The position numbers were made by a program, and so were the translations under genes. A stretch of 64,000 bases of DNA from Lachnospiraceae bacterium. Its GTDB lineage: Bacteria; Bacillota; Clostridia; Lachnospirales; Lachnospiraceae. The notes under the pieces were generated by a model. That model saw only the letters and a list, made by a program, of their open reading frames with translations, had not been told where the DNA came from and searched no databases. Position 1 is the stretch's first letter. Every line of letters begins with the position of its first letter. This document shows, piece after piece, positions 52,037 through 61,156 of the stretch. The stretch spans positions 1 to 64,000 of the forward strand of contig JAILHT010000057.1 in the NCBI GenBank assembly GCA_024695665.1. The letters run 5' to 3'.

Positions 52037-54130
52037 ATGTACAAAAGTTTTTCAATGGAGCTTGCAGGTCGTACACTTACGGTTGATGTTGACCGTGTAG
52101 GTAAGCAGGCTAACGGATGTGCTTTTATGCACTATGGTGAAACAACAGTATTGTCTACAGCGACAGCTTCAGACAAACCTAGAGACGGAATCGATTTCTT
52201 CCCATTAAGTGTAGAGTTTGAGGAGAAGATGTATTCAGTTGGTAAAATCCCGGGTGGATTCAATAAGCGTGAAGGAAAGGCTTCGGAGAATGCTGTTCTC
52301 ACAGCTCGTGTTATAGATCGTCCTATGAGACCGCTTTTCCCAAAGGACTATAGAAATGACGTTACTTTGAACAACCTTGTAATGAGTGTTGATACAGAGT
52401 GTCGTCCTGAACTTGTAGCAATGCTTGGTTCTGCAATTTCAACATGTATTTCAGATATTCCTTTCGATGGACCATGTGCAATGACACAGGTTGGAATGGT
52501 TGACGGAGAATTTATCTTCAACCCTTCACAGAAAGTATGGGATGAAGGAGATTTACAGCTCACAGTTGCTTCAACAGCACAGAAGGTTATCATGATTGAA
52601 GCCGGAGCAAACGAGATTCCTGAGGATAAGATGATTGAGGCCATCTATAAAGCTCATGATATCAACCAGACTATTATTGAGTTCATCAACAAGATGGTTG
52701 CCGAAGTTGGAAAGCCAAAGCATGATTACACAAAGTTTATCATCCCTGATGAGATGTTCGAAAAGATAAAAGAGATAGTTCCACCGACAGAGATGGAGGA
52801 AGCTGTCTTCACCGATAAGAAGCAGGAACGTGAGGAAAATATCAAGGCTATAACCGAAAGACTTGAAGAGGCTTTTGCTGAGAATGAAGAATGGCTTGCG
52901 CTTCTTTCAGAGGCGGTATATCAGTATCAGAAGAAGACCGTCAGAAAGATGATCTTAAAGGATCACAAACGTCCGGACGGAAGAAGAATAGATCAGATAA
53001 GACCTCTCGCAGCTGAGGTTGATATTGTTCCTCGTGTTCACGGATCGGCTATGTTCACAAGAGGACAGACACAGATCTGTGACGTTGTAACACTTGCTCC
53101 GTTATCTGAAGTTCAGAGAATTGACGGACTTGATGAGAATATTACAACAAAGAGATATATGCATCATTATAACTTCCCTTCATATTCTGTAGGTGAGACA
53201 AAGCCTTCAAGAGGACCGGGAAGAAGAGAGATTGGACATGGAGCATTGGCTGAGAAAGCACTTGTTCCTGTACTTCCTTCCGAGGAGGAGTTCCCATATG
53301 CTATTCGTGCCGTATCCGAGACTTTTGAGTCAAACGGATCAACATCAATGGCTTCAACATGTGCATCTTGTATGTCACTTATGGCTGCCGGTGTACCGAT
53401 TAAGAAGATGGTTGCCGGAATCTCATGTGGTCTCGTAACGGGAGACACAGATGATGATTATATCGTTCTTACTGATATCCAGGGTCTTGAGGACTTCTTC
53501 GGAGATATGGATTTCAAGGTTACAGGTACAAAAGACGGAATTACAGCTATCCAGATGGATATCAAGATTCACGGACTTACCCGTCCGATAGTTGAGGAAG
53601 CTATCAGAAGAACAAGAGAAGCAAGATTCTTCATTATGGATGAGTGTATGTCAAAGGCAATTGCCGAGCCTAGAAAAGAAGTGAGCAAATATGCTCCTAA
53701 GATCATTCAGATTCAGATTGATCCTTCTAAGATTGGTGATGTTGTAGGACAGAGAGGAAAGACCATCAATGAGATTATCGATCGTACAGGAGTAAAGATT
53801 GATATCACAGATGACGGATCTGTTTCTGTTTGTGGTACAGAAAAAGAGAAAATGGATGAAGCTATGCATATGATCGAAATGATAGTAAGTGATTTCGAGG
53901 AAGGTAAGCTTTACGAAGGAGTTGTTATAAGCATCAAAGAATTCGGCGCATTTGTTGAGTTCGCTCCGGGAAAAGAGGGAATGGTTCACATTTCAAAGAT
54001 TGCCAAAGAACGTATCAACAGAGTTGAGGATGTTCTTACATTAGGCGACAAAGTTAAAGTTGTATGTCTTGGAAAAGACAAGATGGGAAGAATCAGCTTC
54101 TCCATCAAGGATGTTCCGGCAAACGCGTAA
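52037..54130 (+). CDS. pnp: Polyribonucleotide nucleotidyltransferase (PNPase)
   Basis: This 697-residue enzyme has two RNase PH cores (first with GETTVLSTATAS, second with HGSAMFTRGQTQ and the active-site DPEE-equivalent region). A helical linker and a C-terminal KH domain (IGDVVGQRGKTINEI) and S1 domain (GVVISIKEFGAFVEF) complete it. It degrades RNA 3' to 5' with phosphate. ATG at 52037 is six bases after AAGGAG. The ATG at 52019 precedes that site. Expression may be controlled by the leader hairpin. Confidence 0.96.
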   Translation: MYKSFSMELAGRTLTVDVDRVGKQANGCAFMHYGETTVLSTATASDKPRDGIDFFPLSVEFEEKMYSVGKIPGGFNKREGKASENAVLTARVIDRPMRPLFPKDYRNDVTLNNLVMSVDTECRPELVAMLGSAISTCISDIPFDGPCAMTQVGMVDGEFIFNPSQKVWDEGDLQLTVASTAQKVIMIEAGANEIPEDKMIEAIYKAHDINQTIIEFINKMVAEVGKPKHDYTKFIIPDEMFEKIKEIVPPTEMEEAVFTDKKQEREENIKAITERLEEAFAENEEWLALLSEAVYQYQKKTVRKMILKDHKRPDGRRIDQIRPLAAEVDIVPRVHGSAMFTRGQTQICDVVTLAPLSEVQRIDGLDENITTKRYMHHYNFPSYSVGETKPSRGPGRREIGHGALAEKALVPVLPSEEEFPYAIRAVSETFESNGSTSMASTCASCMSLMAAGVPIKKMVAGISCGLVTGDTDDDYIVLTDIQGLEDFFGDMDFKVTGTKDGITAIQMDIKIHGLTRPIVEEAIRRTREARFFIMDECMSKAIAEPRKEVSKYAPKIIQIQIDPSKIGDVVGQRGKTINEIIDRTGVKIDITDDGSVSVCGTEKEKMDEAMHMIEMIVSDFEEGKLYEGVVISIKEFGAFVEFAPGKEGMVHISKIAKERINRVEDVLTLGDKVKVVCLGKDKMGRISFSIKDVPANA

Positions 54131-54146
54131 TATCTGATTGATTATG

Positions 54147-54177
54147 AGGCTGTAGTGGTTTCCCACTACAGCCTTTT
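54147..54177 (+). terminator. Terminator after pnp
   Basis: A perfect 12-pair stem AGGCTGTAGTGG/CCACTACAGCCT with a TTTC loop is followed by only TTTT. It lies just upstream of scpA, so read-through or partial termination may feed the scpAB operon. Confidence 0.8.
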
Positions 54178-54193
54178 AGGTTCGAGGGAAAAT

Positions 54194-54937
54194 ATGGATC
54201 TTAGTGTTAAATTGGAGGTGTTTGAAGGCCCGCTTGATTTGCTTTTACACCTTTTGGAAAAAAACAAAGTTAATATATATGATATTCCAATCGTAGAGAT
54301 TACAAATCAGTACCTTGATTATATTAGGGAGATGCAGAGCAGAGATTTAAATGTAATGAGCGAATTTCTTGTTATGGCTGCCACTCTTATCGATATAAAA
54401 TCGAGAATGCTTCTTCCGAAGACGGAGACTGTTGAAGAGGAGGAAGACCCGAGAGACGAGCTTGTCAGACAACTTCTTGAATACAAGATGTACAAAATGA
54501 TGTCTTATGAGTTAAAGGACAGGCAGGTTCAGGCCGAAAAACTATATTTCAAGGAACCTTCCATACCGGATGAGATTGCATATTACGAGGAACCGATAGA
54601 TATGGAAGAATTGTTGGGGGATCTTACAATGGAAAAACTCAATAATATCTTTAATATGGTTCTCCTAAGACAGGAAAATAAAATTGACAGAACGAGAGCC
54701 AGTTTCGGAGATATCCCTCAGGAAGAGATTTCTCTGGATGATAAACTCATCTTCCTGGAGGATTATGCCAAATCGCATAAAAAATTCGGTTTCAGAAGCC
54801 TTCTGGAAAAACAGGGAAGTAAGATTGAGATAATTGTTTGTTTTCTTGCGATACTTGAACTTATGAAGGCAGGTAAAATAACCATTATTCAAAACAATCT
54901 GTTCGATGAGATTATGGTTGAGTCGAAGATAGCATAG
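54194..54937 (+). CDS. scpA: Segregation and condensation protein A (kleisin)
   Basis: This 247-residue protein starts MDLSVKLEVFEGPLDLLLHL, the ScpA signature, with SRMLLPK near residue 75 and a C-terminal winged-helix segment. ScpA bridges SMC heads and binds ScpB, its neighbour. ATG at 54194 follows GAGGGAA. The in-frame ATG at 54155 falls inside the pnp terminator and was not used. Confidence 0.95.
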   Translation: MDLSVKLEVFEGPLDLLLHLLEKNKVNIYDIPIVEITNQYLDYIREMQSRDLNVMSEFLVMAATLIDIKSRMLLPKTETVEEEEDPRDELVRQLLEYKMYKMMSYELKDRQVQAEKLYFKEPSIPDEIAYYEEPIDMEELLGDLTMEKLNNIFNMVLLRQENKIDRTRASFGDIPQEEISLDDKLIFLEDYAKSHKKFGFRSLLEKQGSKIEIIVCFLAILELMKAGKITIIQNNLFDEIMVESKIA

Positions 54938-54953
54938 AATAACGGAGAGAAAA

Positions 54954-55562
54954 ATGGAAAGAGACAGAATGAGGGCCACCGTCGAGGCTATTTTGTTCAC
55001 GATGGGAGAATCGGTAGAACCGGAAAGAATAGCAAAGGCCATGGAGTGGTCAAAAGATGAGACAATAGAGATAATAAATGAGCTTGCTAAAGAATATGAA
55101 GATAACGGTCGTGGAATACAGATAATTGAATTGGATGGCATGTATCAGATGTGCACAAATAAGGATATGTATGACGATTTAATCAAAATAGCAAGTCAGC
55201 CAAAAAAACATGTCTTAACCGATGTGCTATTGGAAACACTGTCAATCATTGCTTATAAACAGCCTGTTACCAAGACGGAAATCGAAAAGATCAGAGGCGT
55301 TTCCTGTGACCATGCTGTAAGCAAGCTTGTCGAGTACAATCTCGTCACGGAACTGGGGCGTCTTGATGCACCCGGAAGACCTATGCTTTTTGGAACTACA
55401 GAGGAGTTTTTGAGGAGCTTTGGTGTACACACTTTGGATGAGTTACCTGAGGTTTCTCCTATGCAGGTTGAAGAATTCAAAATTGAAGCAGAAAAAGAGG
55501 CAGCCGAGGAACTGGGAATCGAATCTGAGGAGGATTCAGATTCAACTACAAACGAAAATTAA
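54954..55562 (+). CDS. scpB: Segregation and condensation protein B
   Basis: This 202-residue double winged-helix protein has ATVEAILFTMGESVEPERIA, ALSIIAYKQPVTKTEIEKIRG-like and GRLDAPGRPMLFGTTEEFL motifs. The C-terminus is a Glu-rich tail. It stabilises the SMC-ScpA complex. It follows scpA by 16 bases with a GGAGAG site. Confidence 0.95.
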   Translation: MERDRMRATVEAILFTMGESVEPERIAKAMEWSKDETIEIINELAKEYEDNGRGIQIIELDGMYQMCTNKDMYDDLIKIASQPKKHVLTDVLLETLSIIAYKQPVTKTEIEKIRGVSCDHAVSKLVEYNLVTELGRLDAPGRPMLFGTTEEFLRSFGVHTLDELPEVSPMQVEEFKIEAEKEAAEELGIESEEDSDSTTNEN

Positions 55563-55582
55563 GAAATTTGAGGTTTTGGAAA

Positions 55583-56026
55583 ATGAAAATTGGAATTGCA
55601 AACGATCATGCAGCTGTTGAAATGAAGAGAGAGATTTCTGATTATCTCACAAGCAAAGGATATGAAGTAGTCAATTTTGGTACAGACACCAATGAGAGCT
55701 GTGATTATCCTATATATGGAGAAAAAGTGTCAAAAGCTGTTGTAAACAAGGAAGTAGATCTCGGTATTGCCATCTGTGGAACAGGTGTAGGAATATCACT
55801 TGCATGTAACAAGGTGAAGGGTATTCGTTGTTGCGTATGCTCAGAGCCTTATTCTGCTCAGATGTCCAAGAGACATAACAATACCAACGTTCTCGCTTTC
55901 GGTGCCAGAGTTGTCGGTATCGAGATGGCCAAGATGATAGTTGACGCTTGGCTCGACACCGAATTTGAAGGTGGAAGACATCAGAGAAGAGTAGACCTCA
56001 TAATGGATATTGAAAAGGAGGCCTAA
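55583..56026 (+). CDS. rpiB: Ribose-5-phosphate isomerase B
   Basis: This 147-residue RpiB/LacAB-family enzyme has ANDHAA at residues 6-11, the catalytic Cys65 in AICGTGVGIS, and SEPYSAQMSKRHNNTNVLAFGAR. It interconverts ribulose and ribose 5-phosphates. The Cys favours RpiB over LacA. ATG at 55583 is used, and a TTG at 55568 in frame has no ribosome site. It is co-oriented and close to scpB and uppP but functionally unrelated to both. Confidence 0.93.
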   Translation: MKIGIANDHAAVEMKREISDYLTSKGYEVVNFGTDTNESCDYPIYGEKVSKAVVNKEVDLGIAICGTGVGISLACNKVKGIRCCVCSEPYSAQMSKRHNNTNVLAFGARVVGIEMAKMIVDAWLDTEFEGGRHQRRVDLIMDIEKEA

Positions 56027-56029
56027 ATA

Positions 56030-56851
56030 ATGATAGAGATAATAAAAGCAATATTTTTTGGTATCGTTGAAGGTATAACAGAATGGTTGCCTATAAGCAG
56101 TACCGGTCATCTTATTTTGTTAAATGAATTTATTACACTTGACGTTTCCGAAGAATTTTGGAGTATGTTTGAGGTTGTTATACAGCTTGGAGCAATACTT
56201 GCAGTAGTCATACTTTTCTGGAATGAAATATGGCCTTTTTCCGGCAAGGAAAAATATTTTATCAGAAAAGATAAATTCAATATGTGGTTTAAGATTGTTG
56301 TCGCATGTATTCCTGCTGCAGTTGTTGAACTTGCATGGGGAGATGAAATAGAAGAACTTTTCTATAATCCGATTGTCATTGCGGGTGCTCTTATTATATT
56401 TGGTATAGGTTTTATACTTATTGAGACCAGAAATAAAAACAAGGTACCAAAGATTAATACTATCGATGAGATTACCTATAAAGCAGCTTTCATTATCGGT
56501 ATGTTTCAGCTTATAGCTGCTATCTTTCCGGGAACAAGCCGTTCAGGTGCAACAATCTTAGGGGGAATCCTTATTGGTGTAAGCAGAGCCTGCGCCGCTG
56601 AGTTTACTTTCTTTTTGGCTATTCCTGTTATGTTTGGAGCAAGCCTCATAAAAGTTTTAAAATTCGGTTTTGCATTTACAGCAATGGAAGGAATAATCCT
56701 TCTCGTGGGTTGCGTTGTTGCATTTGTTGTTTCGATTGTTGTTATCAAATTCCTGATGAGCTACATCAAGAAACATGATTTCAAGATTTTCGGATATTAT
56801 AGAATAGTTTTGGGATGTTTGGTTTTGCTTTATTTTGGATTGATCGGATAA
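56030..56851 (+). CDS. uppP: Undecaprenyl-diphosphatase UppP (BacA)
   Basis: This 273-residue protein has about eight membrane helices. The two catalytic regions are GIVEGITEWLPISSTGHL near residue 10 and FPGTSRSGATI near residue 165. It recycles undecaprenyl diphosphate to the monophosphate carrier and gives some bacitracin tolerance. It complements uppS in the same window. AAAGGAGG precedes the start, overlapping the rpiB end. Confidence 0.96.
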   Translation: MIEIIKAIFFGIVEGITEWLPISSTGHLILLNEFITLDVSEEFWSMFEVVIQLGAILAVVILFWNEIWPFSGKEKYFIRKDKFNMWFKIVVACIPAAVVELAWGDEIEELFYNPIVIAGALIIFGIGFILIETRNKNKVPKINTIDEITYKAAFIIGMFQLIAAIFPGTSRSGATILGGILIGVSRACAAEFTFFLAIPVMFGASLIKVLKFGFAFTAMEGIILLVGCVVAFVVSIVVIKFLMSYIKKHDFKIFGYYRIVLGCLVLLYFGLIG

Positions 56852-56863
56852 GGGATAAAAAAT

Positions 56864-57367
56864 ATGTTTGATGAACTTACAAAAGAAGATATCGCCAAGA
56901 TGGAGGCGGAGATAGAGCATAGAAAGCTTGTAGTGAGAAAAGAAGCTCTTGAAGATGTAAAAGAAGCCAGAGCTCAGGGTGATCTCAGTGAGAACTTCGA
57001 ATATAAAGCTGCAAAACAATTCAAAAATCAAAATGAGAGTCGAATCAGATATCTTGAAAAAATGATTAAGACAGCAAAAATCATTGATTCCAAGGTTGAA
57101 GATGGTGTTGTAGGAATGAATTGTGCCGTTGACGTCTATTTTGTGGATGATGACATCACAGATACTTATACTATAGTAACCACCGTCAGAGGAAATTCCT
57201 TGAAGAATCTAATATCGAAAGAATCACCGCTGGGAAGTTCGATTTTTGGCAGAAAAGTCGGTGATAAGGTAAATGTAAAAGTTAATGACAGCATAAATTA
57301 TGATGTTATAATAAAAGCAATACGATATGATGATTCCGCAAAAGATCTTGATCTAAGGAAATTCTGA
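56864..57367 (+). CDS. greA: Transcript cleavage factor GreA family
   Basis: This 167-residue protein has an N-terminal coiled coil (residues 1-80) with the tip acidic motif around DLSENFEY, the GreA catalytic DxxxNxE-like loop. The C-terminal FKBP-like domain has SPLGSSIFGRKVGDKV. It rescues backtracked RNA polymerase. It follows uppP by 12 bases. The sequence between the two domains is more divergent than in typical GreA, so a Gre paralogue is possible. Confidence 0.88.
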   Translation: MFDELTKEDIAKMEAEIEHRKLVVRKEALEDVKEARAQGDLSENFEYKAAKQFKNQNESRIRYLEKMIKTAKIIDSKVEDGVVGMNCAVDVYFVDDDITDTYTIVTTVRGNSLKNLISKESPLGSSIFGRKVGDKVNVKVNDSINYDVIIKAIRYDDSAKDLDLRKF

Positions 57368-57379
57368 TAAAAAGTAAAC

Positions 57380-57419
57380 AGCCTCTTTACCGATTGTAAT
57401 CGCTTTCGGTACAGAGGCT
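57380..57419 (+). terminator. Putative terminator after greA
   Basis: AGCCTCT/AGAGGCT and the inner TACCGA/TCGGTA form a 13-pair stem with one mismatch. TCTTATGTTTT follows, so the T run is imperfect. Confidence 0.65.
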
Positions 57420-57466
57420 TCTTATGTTTTATGTGCAGAGGGCAGGCACAACATTATGGTTGAATT

Positions 57467-58267
57467 ATGAATAAGAATAAAAATATAAGAAAACGTTTTG
57501 ATTTTGCCATTTTGATATTGGCAATATTGGTATTTATTGTCGCCGGTATAAATATAATCCTCTCTTTACTCAAGTATAAAGCCGGCAGGGATGCATACAA
57601 CGGATTATCAGATAAATATGTTAGTGTGAATGATGATTCCTCGGAAAGCGAGACAGTGGAATCTTCGACAGACAATACGGATGAATCATGGTATACTGAT
57701 ATAAGTATCGATTTTCATGCTTTGGAAGAAGTGAATGATGAGATCATAGGATGGATTAGATTCGATGATGGCTCTATTGATTATCCATTACTTAAGACGG
57801 ATGATAATGAAAAGTATTTGACGTATGGTGCCGATTTAAACACGAATGTTTCGGGGGCAATATTTGTTGATTGTGCCTGCGCAAATCCTTTTGAAGACTA
57901 TTACACGATTATATATGGGCATAATATGCGAGACGGCTCGATGTTCGGGAAACTAAAAAAACTGGCAAGCGATGTGGATTATTTGGATGAGAATAGGTAT
58001 TTTACTGTTTACACTGCATCGCATGCATACAGATATCGCATATTTGCGCTTTATACTGTATCTGCAGACAATGAGATGATTTATCGCGTTGGATTCACTG
58101 ATAATGATGAATATGCGAAGCTTATAGACTATATGATATCATCTTCAAGTTATTTTTTTGATGAATTACCGGATAAGAATTCAAAAATAATAACCTTATC
58201 TACTTGCTCCGGTGAAACAAATAGATTTATAGTTAATGCATATGAATCTGATAGGTATGATTACTAA
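57467..58267 (+). CDS. srtB: Class B sortase
   Basis: This 266-residue protein has an N-terminal membrane helix (about residues 14-34) and a catalytic domain with EEVNDEIIGWIRFDD (typical class B), YPLLKTDDN, His152 in IYGHNM, Cys247 in LSTCSGE and Arg253. It should attach surface proteins to the wall or polymerise them. No sorting-signal protein is in the window, so the substrate must lie elsewhere. The ribosome site is weak. It is followed by an unrecognised gene. Confidence 0.92.
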   Translation: MNKNKNIRKRFDFAILILAILVFIVAGINIILSLLKYKAGRDAYNGLSDKYVSVNDDSSESETVESSTDNTDESWYTDISIDFHALEEVNDEIIGWIRFDDGSIDYPLLKTDDNEKYLTYGADLNTNVSGAIFVDCACANPFEDYYTIIYGHNMRDGSMFGKLKKLASDVDYLDENRYFTVYTASHAYRYRIFALYTVSADNEMIYRVGFTDNDEYAKLIDYMISSSSYFFDELPDKNSKIITLSTCSGETNRFIVNAYESDRYDY

Positions 58268-58293
58268 AGAAATAAAGTGAGAGGGACTTAACA

Positions 58294-58770
58294 ATGAAAC
58301 AGGAAGAACTTTTGAAAAAAATCAAGAATCTTATGGAAAATACTTCAAAAGGTAAAATTAAATGGGACGTACTTGTGCAATCGACAGAGTACAATGACAA
58401 AAAATATGTTGAGACTGACGAGGATGGCATTGAGTGGACGATTGATGAGTGTTATGTAAATTATTTTACCGAGAATGTCGATCCTGTATTTAATATGATT
58501 ACCTATGAAATGATCAGATCAAACGGGAGTGAAACACATACTACAACATTTGTTTTTTTCCCACCGCTAGGCATCAGATTTTTCAATTTGAGAACGCTTT
58601 TTCCTTACAGCATAAAAGCCGATACCATGGTTACGCAGAGTGTGCATATGCTATGGAATCAGCTTCTGGAACTTGCCAAGAACAAAAATCCAAATATCTC
58701 AATTGATGCAAATCCTGCTGAAATCAGCGTGGAAGAGGATATGGATATAATTCTCGGAAACTCAAAATAG
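58294..58770 (+). CDS. Unrecognised 158-residue cytoplasmic protein
   Basis: I do not recognise this family. There is no signal or membrane helix. The N-terminus is a Lys-rich helix (MKQEELLKKIKNLMENT), the middle is beta-rich with aromatic residues (TTTFVFFPPLGIRFF) and the C-terminus is an acidic helix. A GAGAGGG site precedes the ATG. It lies 26 bases after the sortase gene and ends next to a convergent transporter gene. The codon style matches its neighbours. The function is unknown. Confidence 0.7.
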   Translation: MKQEELLKKIKNLMENTSKGKIKWDVLVQSTEYNDKKYVETDEDGIEWTIDECYVNYFTENVDPVFNMITYEMIRSNGSETHTTTFVFFPPLGIRFFNLRTLFPYSIKADTMVTQSVHMLWNQLLELAKNKNPNISIDANPAEISVEEDMDIILGNSK

Positions 58771-58809
58771 TTTTAAATTTTAAATATATTATATGTTGTA
58801 TTTTAGCTT

Positions 58810-60072
58810 CTATTTGGCATCCTTGTTTATGAATGTTGTGTGGAACTTTGAATAAACGATTTTTTGCTCTTTGTACAAGCTGAAATAACCGGAAAACAGG
58901 TAACTGAAAGCCACTGCCAAAAGGTAATAAGGCATGCCGTCAAATCCAAACATCTCAAAGCTTATCAAGAGTGATGTTATCGGACAGTTTGTAACTCCGC
59001 AGAATACGCTTACCATTCCGACACTTGCTGAGAGAGCAGGATCAAAACCTGTAATATTGCCAAACAGGCATCCGAAGGATGCTCCAATGAAAAATGAAGG
59101 AACTATCTCACCGCCTTTAAAACCGGCACCGAGTGTTATAGCCGTAAAAACAATTTTAAGAATAAAAGCAACGGTATGAGTGTTTCCGTCCATCGCTTTT
59201 GAGATGACGGAAACTCCTGTTCCGTTATAGTCCGTTGAATTTACCAATAAAGTCAAGATCACAATTGCGAGTCCTCCCACAAAGGCACGCAAGTATCTGT
59301 TTTTTAAATAAGTCTTATAAAAAATATTTGTTTCATTGAGTGCAAGTACAAACAATATACTAACCAATGCACTCAAAGATGCAAGTATGCATACTATCAA
59401 AGCATTTTCCAATGAAAGAGCAGGAAATGCTTCTATTGGAAACAATTCTTCATTACAGCCGAATTTTACAGCCAGATAATGTCCTATAAATGATGCGATG
59501 ACACAAGGCATCAGAGCTGAGTAATGCATTATTCCGACGCTGACTACTTCCATTGAAAAAATGGCGGCTGCCATAGGTGTACCGAAAAGTGTGGAGAAAG
59601 CGGCACTCATTCCACTCATAATGAGTATAATGGAAGCTTTTTCATCTAACTTGAAAACTCTTGCAATTGTATTGCCGAGACTTCCTCCAATCTGAAGAGC
59701 AGCACCTTCTCTACCAGCAGATCCTCCGAAAAGATGTGTTATCAGAGTAGATATGAAAATTAATGGAGCCATTCTTAGAGGCACATGATTTTTGCTGTGT
59801 ATCGCTGCAAGAACGCGGTTTGTACCGGTATCGTCCTCATAGTCAAAGAGCTTGTAGAGAGCTACGATAAGAAGACCTCCGAAAGGCAATCCGTACAGTA
59901 GAGCCGGATAGGTTTTTCTCAGTGTTGTAACTATTTCCATTCCTTTAAAGAAGGCAACTGAGACCAGGCCTATAATAATACCTATTATCACGGAAAAGAA
60001 AATGTATTCAGCTGATATGATGGATCTTTCCGTATTGTGTTCAACTATATCTTTTATTTTTTTTGTAGGCAT
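58810..60072 (-). CDS. ClC-family anion transporter, resembling the fluoride-type (CLC-F) subgroup
   Basis: This 420-residue protein has about ten or more membrane helices. The gating motif is GGSAGREGAALQIGGSLG, with the external-gate Glu in GREG, and the later motif is GFKGGEIVPSFFIGA. Chloride-type ClCs have GREGP and GxFxP. The absence of that Pro and the FKGGE element recall fluoride/proton antiporters, and the usual GSGIP element is not seen. No fluoride riboswitch is visible upstream. Fluoride export is inference, and ClC membership is secure. Start ATG at 60072 follows AAGGAG by five bases. Confidence 0.87.
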   Translation of the reverse strand: MPTKKIKDIVEHNTERSIISAEYIFFSVIIGIIIGLVSVAFFKGMEIVTTLRKTYPALLYGLPFGGLLIVALYKLFDYEDDTGTNRVLAAIHSKNHVPLRMAPLIFISTLITHLFGGSAGREGAALQIGGSLGNTIARVFKLDEKASIILIMSGMSAAFSTLFGTPMAAAIFSMEVVSVGIMHYSALMPCVIASFIGHYLAVKFGCNEELFPIEAFPALSLENALIVCILASLSALVSILFVLALNETNIFYKTYLKNRYLRAFVGGLAIVILTLLVNSTDYNGTGVSVISKAMDGNTHTVAFILKIVFTAITLGAGFKGGEIVPSFFIGASFGCLFGNITGFDPALSASVGMVSVFCGVTNCPITSLLISFEMFGFDGMPYYLLAVAFSYLFSGYFSLYKEQKIVYSKFHTTFINKDAK

Positions 60073-60102
60073 AATAACTCCTTTAGATTTGTCTAATTAA
60101 AA

Positions 60103-60130
60103 ATACTAGCATTAATTGTAATATTTACAA
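60103..60130 (-). promoter_or_regulatory. Promoter of the ClC gene
   Basis: On the minus strand, TTGTAA (60130-60125) and TAGTAT (60108-60103) have a 16-base spacer and a TGC extended -10. The region 60073-60225 is divergent. On the + strand a TATAAT at 60155-60160 with a weak TTTTAA at 60132 may drive the lipid kinase gene. Confidence 0.7.
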
Positions 60131-60225
60131 GTTTTAATTTCCTCATTTTAATATTATAATAGTCAAATGACGGCATTCATTGTTAAACTTTTTTTACTTA
60201 AAACTGCCGCCTGAAAGGAAAATAT

Positions 60226-61146
60226 ATGCATTATTTTTTGGTTAATCTAAGCTCGGCTTCAGGTATGAGTAAGCATATCTGGAATGATATCGAAAAATAC
60301 CTAAAAGAAAAAGGATGCGATTATAAGCTCTATGTCACAGAGTATGAAAATCATGCCACAGAGATAGTAAGGCAGATAGAAAATGAATGTAAAGAGGAAA
60401 AGATAAAGCTGGTTGTAATCGGTGGAGATGGTACGTTCAATGAGGTAATAAATGCTGTAAGTGATTTCAAACGCTTTAGTTTTGGGCTTATTCCGGCGGG
60501 GTCCGGCAACGATCTGGCAAGAGGACTTGGCATATCAAAAAATCATATGGAAAATATAAAGAATATTTTTGAGAATGATAAAACAAGATATTGCGATGCG
60601 GGGCGAATTGTTTTTCCGGATGAAAAATGCAAAATGTTTGCAATAAGCTGTGGAATGGGACTTGATGCTGAGGTTTGTTATTTTGCAATCACATCAAAGA
60701 TAAAAACAATACTTAATAAGTTTAAAATCGGTTCGTTCACTTATATTGTACTGACTGTTTTGAGACTGTTTTCGATGAGGACGGTCGATGCTAAAATTCG
60801 ATTTGATGATAAAGTGTACGAGTTTAAAGATATGATCTTCACAGCAGGTATGAATCATAAATGTGAAGGCGGTGGAGTTCCTATGGCGCCGGGAGCTGAT
60901 TATAATGACGGCAAACTGGATTTTACCACTGCAAACAACATAAGCAGACCAAGAGCACTTTTTTCACTTGGGTTTTTATCAGCAGGTAAGGCTGAACATA
61001 TAAAAGGAATTTGTACAAACACTTTTAAGAAAGCCGATATTATTCTCGCAAAGCCTATGATTTTTCACACCGACGGCGAGTATGTGGGAACTTATGATAA
61101 AGCTTCCGTAACATGTTGTAAGGATTTGCTTGAGTTTATAAATTAA
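60226..61146 (+). CDS. Diacylglycerol/lipid kinase family protein
   Basis: This 306-residue DAGK-catalytic-fold protein has the nucleotide motif VVIGGDGTFNEVINAV near residue 65, LIPAGSGNDLARGLGI and the late HTDGEYVG segment. Family members phosphorylate diacylglycerol, undecaprenol or related lipids (DgkB, YegS, BmrU). The substrate cannot be decided from sequence. A GAAAGGAAAA site precedes the ATG. It is followed by a metallo-hydrolase after ten bases. Confidence 0.88.
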   Translation: MHYFLVNLSSASGMSKHIWNDIEKYLKEKGCDYKLYVTEYENHATEIVRQIENECKEEKIKLVVIGGDGTFNEVINAVSDFKRFSFGLIPAGSGNDLARGLGISKNHMENIKNIFENDKTRYCDAGRIVFPDEKCKMFAISCGMGLDAEVCYFAITSKIKTILNKFKIGSFTYIVLTVLRLFSMRTVDAKIRFDDKVYEFKDMIFTAGMNHKCEGGGVPMAPGADYNDGKLDFTTANNISRPRALFSLGFLSAGKAEHIKGICTNTFKKADIILAKPMIFHTDGEYVGTYDKASVTCCKDLLEFIN

Positions 61147-61156
61147 AGGATAAATT

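Noticed and set aside
54155-54193. Upstream start for scpA
   Set aside because: The extra residues are encoded by the pnp terminator stem and no ribosome site precedes them.
58771-58809. Bidirectional terminator between the 158-residue gene and the ClC gene
   Set aside because: Only an AT-rich stretch with no stable stem was found.
60073-60225. Fluoride riboswitch before the ClC gene
   Set aside because: None of the conserved riboswitch segments could be recognised on either strand. The region looks like simple divergent promoters.
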